Positions 1 to 4,579 of a DNA stretch of 5,631 bases are shown piece after piece. The notes below the pieces were generated by a model. The model saw only the letters and a list, made by a program, of their open reading frames with translations, had not been told where the DNA came from and did no database searches. This DNA is from Candidatus Stahliibacteriota bacterium (GTDB lineage: Bacteria > Hydrothermota > Tepidihabitantia > B3-TA06). How positions within the stretch are numbered: the stretch's first letter is position 1; each line of letters starts with the position of its first letter. The translations under genes and the position numbers were made by a program. The DNA lies in assembly GCA_030592225.1 (NCBI GenBank), contig JAUVJT010000143.1:1-5631 (forward strand). The letters run 5' to 3'.

Positions 1-299
1 AGAGCGACCTTAAGAAGAAGCTGCTTTATTGAGCGCGCCCCGAGAACAACTATCAGACCGCCGTCAAATGGCCGTACTATCACCCGGCCGTTCTCAAAGG
101 TACCGTAGATGGATTGAGCCTTCTTCTGATGAACCTCGACCGCACTCAACCCCAGGCTGAAGGCGTAGCCTATCTTGGCCAGATCTTCCTGCTTAAAATT
201 ATCCGGACAGGTACTGACCAGCACCTTGCCGTCCCTGTCGCACACGAACACCCCATCAACGCCTACCACCGAATGCAAGGGCTGCAGCAGCGCTTTCAC
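1..299 (-). CDS. Roadblock/LC7 domain protein, 3' end outside window
   Basis: I read this by translating the minus strand from a GTG at 299. It gives 99 codons with no stop and runs off the left edge. The product begins VKALLQPLHSVVGVDGVFVC and shows the roadblock/LC7 pattern: a first helix, GVDGVFVCDRDGKVLVS as the beta hairpin, a middle helix (LAKIGYAFSLGLSAVEV), then IYGTFENGRVIVRPFDGGLIVVLG as paired strands and a final helix. Roadblock domains are usually about 100-120 residues, so most of it is present. The GTG is supported by GAGGAGG seven bases upstream and by a one-base overlap with the preceding stop (TAGTG), which implies translational coupling. Bacterial roadblock proteins, such as MglB, often dimerise and regulate Ras-like small GTPases. 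No GTPase is visible here, so that role is inference. It may pair with the roadblock domain encoded just upstream. Confidence 0.85.
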   Translation of the reverse strand, partial: MKALLQPLHSVVGVDGVFVCDRDGKVLVSTCPDNFKQEDLAKIGYAFSLGLSAVEVHQKKAQSIYGTFENGRVIVRPFDGGLIVVLGARSIKQLLLKVA

Positions 300-1294
300 T
301 ATCCGGCCTCCTCGACGATGATTCGCTCGATTTCACTGCCCACCACAGCTGCCGAAACCTGGGATCCAACGAAGGTGCCTGCAAAAGAGCCTCCTAAGGG
401 ATGAATAAGGGTGCGATCAGTCATCATATCAATGACCCCATGCAGAAGCTTTCCCTTGCCGAACAAACCACCTATCGCTTCAAGGGCTTCCCCAAGGAGC
501 GCCACCATCTGCACCTGCTCGGATTCCGGTTCGATGTTCACCGCAGAAACAAGCATACCGTCTGATGAGGCTATAATCACGCCGTTGACGCCTTTAATCG
601 CGGCAATGCGATCGGGAAGCGCCTTACCTGCCTGTCCCGGAGGTGTTGGGGGTGTTTTGGCAGGTGTTGCGGGAGGTGTTGCGGGAAATGTTGCGGGAAC
701 AGAAGGTTTATCCTCGGAGACTACTGGTGTTACGGGTGTTACGGGTGTTATCTCTTTGTGACCGGAGCGTATGCTCCGGTTTATTGAGAGAATACCCCGG
801 AGGGGTACGGAAGGTGTTACGGGTACGGGGGGTGTTACGGGGGGCATCTCTTCGACAGGAGACGCTTCATCAGAAGGAGACGCTTCAACCGGTATCTCTC
901 CCATTGGTCCAGGAGACTGTACCTGTGAATCAGAAGGAGCGGCCGCAGAAGACTCGGAAGCCGGGGCATCCTGCTCAGATTCCATCCGCTTATCAGTCTC
1001 AGCAAACAGTTTGTCTAACGGCAGGCTGATGGTACGAACGGGCAGTACCGGCAATTCCTCAAGCCAGTACTTTCCGCGATCCCATGAAAGGATTTGCGCC
1101 AGAGCTTCAACGCCGGAAAGATCACGCCAGGCGGCGTTCTTTATTGTATCGTTCGCGCAATGCAGTATGCCTTCCTCACCACTCTCCGCCTTGATGAGCA
1201 CCTCGTAGGTGCCGGGAAGCTGGCAGATAAGCTTTATGAGACTGCGCAACCGTTGGGTTGAGTCAAACTCACCAAAAGTTTCCTGTAAAACCAT
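299..1294 (-). CDS. DUF4388-like / roadblock fusion protein
   Basis: 331 residues, probably cytoplasmic, with no signal peptide or membrane segment. Residues about 8-100 resemble DUF4388 (PATAN-like): a short helical opening, a strand pair with an EEGILHCANDTIKNA turn, then GVEALAQILSWDRGKYWLEE, close to the family's usual G-EAL--iL-W--G-F ending. Residues about 101-225 form a low-complexity Ser/Glu/Pro then Pro/Thr/Val linker built from tandem repeats. Residues about 226-328 are a roadblock/LC7 domain (IAAIKGVNGVIIASSDGMLV, then helix, then strands). DUF4388 occurs with roadblock and response-regulator domains in bacterial signalling proteins of mostly unknown output, so a regulatory scaffold or GTPase partner role is inferred. 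The ATG at 1294 has no clear Shine-Dalgarno and lies only 12 bases after a predicted -10 box, so its leader is very short. The stop overlaps the next roadblock gene's GTG. Confidence 0.85.
   Translation of the reverse strand: MVLQETFGEFDSTQRLRSLIKLICQLPGTYEVLIKAESGEEGILHCANDTIKNAAWRDLSGVEALAQILSWDRGKYWLEELPVLPVRTISLPLDKLFAETDKRMESEQDAPASESSAAAPSDSQVQSPGPMGEIPVEASPSDEASPVEEMPPVTPPVPVTPSVPLRGILSINRSIRSGHKEITPVTPVTPVVSEDKPSVPATFPATPPATPAKTPPTPPGQAGKALPDRIAAIKGVNGVIIASSDGMLVSAVNIEPESEQVQMVALLGEALEAIGGLFGKGKLLHGVIDMMTDRTLIHPLGGSFAGTFVGSQVSAAVVGSEIERIIVEEAG
307..313 (-). promoter_or_regulatory. Ribosome binding site for the downstream roadblock gene
   Basis: The minus strand reads GAGGAGG, seven bases before the GTG at 299. 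It lies inside the last codons of the upstream gene. It decides the otherwise ambiguous non-ATG start and supports coupled translation of the two roadblock genes. Confidence 0.75.
651..698. repeat. 12-bp tandem repeat (four units) encoding Pro-Ala-Thr-Pro-like units
   Basis: On the plus strand the units are GGTGTTTTGGCA (651), GGTGTTGCGGGA (663), GGTGTTGCGGGA (675) and AATGTTGCGGGA (687). Units two and three are identical. On the coding strand they give the PATF/PATP/PATP/AKTP run of the linker (residues about 200-214). The period is a multiple of three, so unit gain or loss changes linker length without a frameshift. Confidence 0.85.
761..780. repeat. Perfect inverted repeat (8-bp arms, 4-bp loop) inside the linker-coding sequence
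   Basis: ACCGGAGC, loop GTAT, GCTCCGGT: the arms are exactly complementary. It is translated in gene frame as R-S-I-R-S within NRSIRSG (residues about 172-178). It is GC-rich with no following T-run, so it does not look like a terminator. It may be the core of a small palindromic element. Confidence 0.85.
793..807. repeat. Second perfect inverted repeat (6-bp arms, 3-bp loop)
   Basis: TACCCC, loop GGA, GGGGTA, only 12 bases from the hairpin at 761-780. Encoded in frame as part of VPLRGI. The two hairpins together fill most of the non-repetitive segment between the Val-Thr-Pro repeat blocks. Confidence 0.75.
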
Positions 1295-1306
1295 AGTCCA
1301 AGTGTG

Positions 1307-1334
1307 AAGATAGTGAAAAACCGCCGAATGTCAA
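1307..1334 (-). promoter_or_regulatory. Predicted promoter of the DUF4388-roadblock gene
   Basis: The minus strand has TTGACA (1334-1329), a 16-bp spacer and TATCTT (1312-1307). The -35 is perfect; the -10 matches four of six consensus bases. Transcription would start near 1300, leaving a leader of about six bases before the ATG at 1294, which also lacks a Shine-Dalgarno. Confidence 0.6.
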
Positions 1335-1420
1335 GTAAGATGTTTCAAGCAATCCGATTCAGGTGCGTTTCACAAATACCCCCAACATCGGACTCAAGCG
1401 GTTACCGTGTTATTATCGGC

Positions 1421-2299
1421 TTATTTCTCCCCCATGTCGTTTGGTTTCGGTTGGAACAACAGATTTAGGACTTCCTGGAGTTTACCCATCGCCTTGCGGG
1501 CGAACATCCCGACAACGGCGGAGAATCCGGCTATTCCGTAGGGAGCAATCAACTTATCCCTTATGGAACTTGCCAACAAATCGCCATGGATTACGAAGAA
1601 AAACACCAAGGCCAGTGAACCGCCGAATACCGGTCGCAGGAGGTAACCCCATACGTGTTTTTTCTCAAGGGTCTTCCCGTCATCCCCTCTTATCCTTTGA
1701 ATCAAGCTATGGATTGATGCAATTAAGCTTCCCACCAAACCGCTCAACAAAACAATGAGAATGAAAGTTACCCCTTCGTTAAGCTGAACACCAAGCACCT
1801 TCTTCCAGTTATACCCTGGGTCACCGCTGTAGAGTTCACGGTTCAGAACTGCCAAGGTGTCATCCCACATATGCGTTTTCATCTCAAGACTATCGATCTG
1901 TACTCGCATTGACTGATTTTCATATCTGAGGCTATTCTTCGTTATACTGTCCTCTTCATCGACTGCAGGTTCGGCCATAATACTTTCGTTCACATTCATA
2001 ATTACCTTGCGGTGATTGATCTCGTTAGCTATGGTATCCTTCTGATATATCACAGAATCAATCCTTGCCTCAATAACCTGGGAAGATTTAAGTGCTCTGC
2101 GTTCCGGCCAAATCGTTATCAATAAAAAAATCCCAAGGATCAACGTAACGACATGGAATAATCCCAATGACAGTATCCCGCGCTTTCCAATCAGTCTGGA
2201 ATCCTGTATCTGCTCTGTTTTCTTCTTTTTCTCCCCACCTTCAGCAATCCTACCTTCCTCTTGTCTTTCCTTTTTTCTACGGGGTTCTTTGGTTTGCAT
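1421..2299 (-). CDS. Membrane protein of unknown function, four predicted membrane segments
   Basis: 292 residues. Residues 1-40 are strongly charged (KEPRRKKERQEEGR, KKKK) and presumably cytoplasmic. Hydrophobic segments lie at about 41-64, 177-200, 220-240 and 253-268. Between the first two is a polar region of about 110 residues with heptad-like helical character (SLRYENQSMRVQIDSLEMKT), probably on the far side of the membrane as a coiled-coil or helical module. The C-terminal half (LSGLVGSLIASIHSLIQRI, WGYLLRPVFGGSLALVFFFVIHGDLL, PYGIAGFSAVVGMFARKAMGKLQEVLNLLF) looks like a layout I associate with uncharacterised bacterial membrane proteins: G-x-G-S-x-x-H, then Y-x-LRP-x-x-G, then GMF-x-x-A-x-x-KL-x-EV. 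I know no function for it. The ATG has AGGAGGA four bases upstream and a good promoter. It is followed after 126 bp by the DUF4388 gene, which has its own promoter. Confidence 0.85.
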   Translation of the reverse strand: MQTKEPRRKKERQEEGRIAEGGEKKKKTEQIQDSRLIGKRGILSLGLFHVVTLILGIFLLITIWPERRALKSSQVIEARIDSVIYQKDTIANEINHRKVIMNVNESIMAEPAVDEEDSITKNSLRYENQSMRVQIDSLEMKTHMWDDTLAVLNRELYSGDPGYNWKKVLGVQLNEGVTFILIVLLSGLVGSLIASIHSLIQRIRGDDGKTLEKKHVWGYLLRPVFGGSLALVFFFVIHGDLLASSIRDKLIAPYGIAGFSAVVGMFARKAMGKLQEVLNLLFQPKPNDMGEK

Positions 2300-2351
2300 T
2301 GCGTCCTCCTATGCGCTCAACACGTGAAGAGAACGCTTGCGTGAATACATA

Positions 2352-2379
2352 AGTATATAGTATTTTTTTTCGTTGTCAA
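2352..2379 (-). promoter_or_regulatory. Predicted promoter of the four-segment membrane protein gene
   Basis: The minus strand has TTGACA (2379-2374), a 16-bp A-rich spacer and TATACT (2357-2352, five of six). Transcription would start near 2345, giving a leader of about 45 bases that contains the AGGAGGA ribosome site at 2304-2310. Confidence 0.75.
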
Positions 2380-2421
2380 GTCTCGACATTATCAGTGACG
2401 ATTTCTGCGATAGAGTTAGGA

Positions 2422-2858
2422 GTGGCAAGAATCAAGATAAGGCAGCTTGCACCCTCGGAGTACGATGATATCATGGTTTGTGGAAACGCGCCGGATTGTC
2501 GGCAAGGCCTAAAGGACGCGACTCCCGTGAAGAGTTGACCAGACAGATGCGGGAGCGTCCTGAATTCTTTATCGGCGCTGAGATTGACGGAGAGCTGGCA
2601 GGAATGATTATAGCATCAAGTGACGAAAGAAAAGGATACCTCAATCGCATCGCGGTGGATCCTCGATACCGTGTTCAGGGAATCGCCCGGCAACTTACCC
2701 TCCAGGCTGAGAAGGCACTGCACAACCAAGGGATAAAAGTCATAACCCTTTTGATTGAAGCTTACAACACTTCGAGTATCCAGTTGGCCAAAAAGATGGG
2801 CTATGTTCAGCACACCGACATAATCTACTTTTCCAAACGGCAATCCCCCGAAGATTAA
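2422..2858 (+). pseudogene. GNAT-family N-acetyltransferase, apparent frameshift near 2477
   Basis: The 3' frame (2478-2855) encodes a GNAT acyl-CoA-dependent acetyltransferase: FFIGAEIDGELAGMIIA (strands 2-3), YLNRIAVDPRYRVQGIARQL (motif A; RVQGIA is the acetyl-CoA pyrophosphate loop), VITLLIEAYNTSSIQLAKKMGY (motif B) and a DIIYFSKR ending. The first domain residues lie in another frame, from about GTG 2422: VARIKIRQLAPSEYDDIMV, which stops later at a TGA. Joining the frames gives EYDDIMV-LWKRAGLSARPKGRDSREE, the expected start of this GNAT subgroup (D-Y-x-x-I-x-x-LWK-x-AGL-x-x-x-PKGRDSR). The join needs one extra base in the TTT at 2477-2479. The cause is a real frameshift or a sequencing error. 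The start is uncertain: GTG 2422 overlaps AGGAG, GTG 2395 lacks a ribosome site, and an intact protein starting at TTG 2478 would lack strand 1. The substrate is unknown. Confidence 0.75.
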
Positions 2859-2984
2859 CGCAGAATCGAACAACGATTGACCAACCGCATATTCAAATAA
2901 AATCCGCAACATCTGCCTCGGTATTACGTCTTAGAGATAGACAATCCGACTCAATCGTGTGCTTGTACAAGAGTTCGATCATTC

Positions 2985-3010
2985 AAGGCCGGTGCCCGCA
3001 CCGGCCTTTT
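2985..3010. terminator. Strong GC hairpin terminator between converging GNAT and fmt genes
   Basis: Perfect 11-bp arms AAGGCCGGTGC / GCACCGGCCTT with a 2-base centre (in practice a 10-bp stem with a CCCG loop). On the plus strand it is followed by TTTTACTTTAC, a usable T-tract. On the minus strand, four bases after the fmt stop codon, the following bases are TTGAAT, a weaker T-tract. It probably serves both genes and works better for plus-strand transcripts. Confidence 0.85.
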
Positions 3011-3013
3011 ACT

Positions 3014-3985
3014 TTACTCGGGGCTTAAAACTTCGTTGGATTGGGAACGGTAGCCGTTCACGAACGCCGAAGCGTTCATCGCTTTCTTACCCTCGGGCTT
3101 AACCTCGATAAACTCAATGAATCCTGATCCGCATTGAACGAGCAGTTTGCCGCTTTCCAGAACGAGCGTTCCCGGTACTCCGGCCCCGTCATCATCAGCC
3201 AACTCCGCTTTGATGACATTGAGACGTATTCCCCTGAAGTAGGTGTAGGCCTGATACCGGGATGGGAAAGCCCGGATAAGGTTGTATATCTCACGGGCAG
3301 GTCTGCTCCAGTCTATGAGCCGTTCCCGCTTGCGGATTTTGGGCGCTTTGGTGACGTTTTCAGCAGACTGGGGGGTTGGTTTGAGCGTGCCGTCGAGCAG
3401 ACCTTCGAGCGCTTTCTCGACCAGGTAACCTGCGGCACGAGCAACGTGTTCGGCCAGTGAGTCGTAGGTGTCGTCCGGTTCTATGGGTATGGTCTGGGAA
3501 AGAAGTATCCCGCCCGCGTCAACCCTCTCGCTCATCTGAATGATGGTGATGCCGGTCTCTTCCTCTCCCGCCATTATGGCTCGCTGCAAGGGCGCGGCTC
3601 CGCGATATTTGGGGAGTAGGGAGGGGTGCACGTTGATTGCCCAGCGGGGTATGACGAGCAGTTCAGCACAGAGTATCTGGCCGTAGGCAAAAAGGATGAA
3701 CACGTCAGGTTTGCAGGCCTTGATCCATTTAAGGGATTCGGCTGAGTTTACGTCGGCAGGCTGGTAGACATCAAGCCCCATCTCCACTGCGGCCTGTTTG
3801 ATGGGTGAGGACTGCAGTTTCTTGCCCCTGCCCGACCGGCTGTCAGGCGAGGTAATCACGCCTACAACTTCCCCAAACGAGTTACCTTGCGAAGCGCTCC
3901 ACAAAACACACCGCCGCAACAGGGGAACCCCTATCGCGGCGGTGCCGAAGTATAGAATCTTCAGATTACTTTCTCTGCGAAACAA
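3014..3985 (-). CDS. fmt: Methionyl-tRNA formyltransferase
   Basis: Transfers a formyl group from 10-formyl-tetrahydrofolate to initiator Met-tRNA in the cytoplasm. 323 residues, normal for the family (about 310-320). The N-terminal Rossmann-like domain opens LKILYFGTAAIGVPLL. SPDSRSGRGKKLQSSPIKQAA (about 46-66) is the loop typical of Fmt. The catalytic triad is N118, H120 (INVHPSLLPKYRGAAPLQ) and D156 (RVDAGGI), matching E. coli N108/H110/D146. The C-terminal tRNA-binding domain includes IDWSRPAREIYNLIRAF, TYFRGIRLNVIKA and PEGKKAMNASAFVNGYR. There is no ATG near the expected start: TTG at 3985 is the longest in-frame choice and overlaps yajC by 20 bp, while a CTG at 3964 would start just before the conserved KILYFGT. 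An in-frame TAG closes the frame just upstream. Neither choice has a good ribosome site, so coupling to yajC is likely. Residue numbers assume TTG 3985. Confidence 0.95.
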   Translation of the reverse strand: MFRRESNLKILYFGTAAIGVPLLRRCVLWSASQGNSFGEVVGVITSPDSRSGRGKKLQSSPIKQAAVEMGLDVYQPADVNSAESLKWIKACKPDVFILFAYGQILCAELLVIPRWAINVHPSLLPKYRGAAPLQRAIMAGEEETGITIIQMSERVDAGGILLSQTIPIEPDDTYDSLAEHVARAAGYLVEKALEGLLDGTLKPTPQSAENVTKAPKIRKRERLIDWSRPAREIYNLIRAFPSRYQAYTYFRGIRLNVIKAELADDDGAGVPGTLVLESGKLLVQCGSGFIEFIEVKPEGKKAMNASAFVNGYRSQSNEVLSPE

Positions 3986-4406
3986 CGGCTTTATCTATCT
4001 CCAGTTCAGCCTTGTCGCCGGTTTTGATGACGAAGGTTTCTTCTTTCACCCTGGAGATGATACCGTGTATCCCCCCGTTGGTAACCACCTTATCGCCTCG
4101 CTTCAGGGTCTTGAGCATCTCCTGATGTTTCTTCTGACGCCTTCGCTGCGGCAGAATCATAAGCAGGTAGAATACCACGAGGATACCGAGCAGGATAACC
4201 CAGGTGATCCATGCCGGACGTTTGGGCTGCTCAGCTTCTTCGGAAACTGCCGGCTGCTCCTCGCCTTCCTGCACCTCGACCTGGGTCTCGCCGGTCTCGG
4301 TGGCCTGTACCGTTTCGGTTGCTGCAGGTTCCTGGGTCTGACCTGGCTCGGCAGTCGGCGGAGCCTGACCCATAAGCAGGAACATTAACGCTAACTTGAA
4401 AATCAT
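3966..4406 (-). CDS. yajC: YajC-family Sec translocon accessory protein, with extended N-terminus
   Basis: YajC is a small inner-membrane protein that associates with SecDF in the Sec export pathway. The conserved part is residues about 66-146: a membrane segment (WITWVILLGILVVFYLLMIL), then PQRRRQKKHQEMLKTLKRGDKVVTNGGIHGIISRVKEETFVIK, which is the family signature, and a basic end. At 146 residues it is longer than the usual 85-115. Residues 1-13 are a second hydrophobic, signal-like segment, and residues 14-62 form an extracytoplasmic-looking linker rich in Glu, Thr, Gln and Pro. The ATG is preceded by GGAGG four bases away and by a promoter about 40 bp upstream. The 3' end overlaps the start of fmt by up to 20 bp, so the two form an operon. 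Confidence 0.92.
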   Translation of the reverse strand: MIFKLALMFLLMGQAPPTAEPGQTQEPAATETVQATETGETQVEVQEGEEQPAVSEEAEQPKRPAWITWVILLGILVVFYLLMILPQRRRQKKHQEMLKTLKRGDKVVTNGGIHGIISRVKEETFVIKTGDKAELEIDKAVVSQRK

Positions 4407-4444
4407 TTATCCTCCAATTGCGATTAAAAGTCAACTGAACCATT

Positions 4445-4472
4445 ATTCTACTCAAACAAACACCCCTGTCAA
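4445..4472 (-). promoter_or_regulatory. Predicted promoter of the yajC-fmt operon
   Basis: The minus strand has TTGACA (4472-4467), a 16-bp spacer and TAGAAT (4450-4445, five of six). Transcription would start near 4438, leaving about 32 bases of leader containing the GGAGG ribosome site at 4411-4415. It faces away from the divergent promoter at 4545-4572, with about 72 bp between their -35 boxes. Confidence 0.75.
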
Positions 4473-4544
4473 ACTGGTGGAAACCACGCGTCAAGATAGG
4501 TAACAAGGTCCACGCTACCGCGAGGTGAAAGAATCATAAAGGGG

Positions 4545-4572
4545 TTGACACCCTTCTACATTTATTTATAGT
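4545..4572 (+). promoter_or_regulatory. Predicted promoter of the nuclease-like gene, giving a leaderless mRNA
   Basis: TTGACA (4545-4550), a 16-bp spacer and TATAGT (4567-4572, five of six). Only seven bases separate the -10 from the ATG at 4580, so the first transcribed base should fall on or next to the start codon. No Shine-Dalgarno is present. Confidence 0.75.
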
Positions 4573-4579
4573 CTTATAA

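Larger units (their letters stand above)
726..839. repeat. Interrupted 9-bp tandem repeat (GGTGTTACG) with an inserted hairpin segment
   Basis: GGTGTTACG units occur at 726, 735 and, degenerate (GGTGTTATC), at 744. They recur at 813 and 831 with a diverged unit (GGTACGGGG) between. They encode Val-Thr-Pro triplets on the minus strand. The two blocks are separated by about 60 bp (753-812) that shares no period with them and carries two palindromes, so it looks like an insertion into a once continuous array. Confidence 0.8.

Noticed and set aside
651..839. Short regular repeats that could suggest a CRISPR array
   Set aside because: Units are only 9 and 12 bp, directly adjacent without spacers, and translate as Pro/Thr/Val linker repeats in frame.
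114..1208. Several plus-strand open frames over the roadblock genes
   Set aside because: They are antisense shadows. Their translations are low-complexity or show no domain pattern, while the minus-strand frames give clear roadblock and DUF4388-like sequences with good starts.
2616..2912. Minus-strand open frame opposite the GNAT gene
   Set aside because: The plus-strand frame carries clear GNAT motifs, and the antisense frame has no start context or recognisable domain.
2962..2971. CTTGTACAAG palindrome downstream of the GNAT gene
   Set aside because: A lone 10-bp palindrome is too short to support an operator or element, and nothing nearby needs it.
2859..2984. Possible tRNA or small RNA (GTTCGATC resembles a T-loop)
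   Set aside because: The bases flanking TTCGA do not pair as a five-base T-stem and no acceptor or anticodon arm could be found. I see no gene in this stretch, only the terminator that follows it.
3134..3460. Plus-strand open frame inside fmt
   Set aside because: It is antisense to conserved fmt sequence, with no ribosome site or recognisable product.
3798..4506. Open frames on both strands over yajC and its upstream region
   Set aside because: They overlap the yajC/fmt coding sequence in other frames, and the translations are composition artefacts of those genes.
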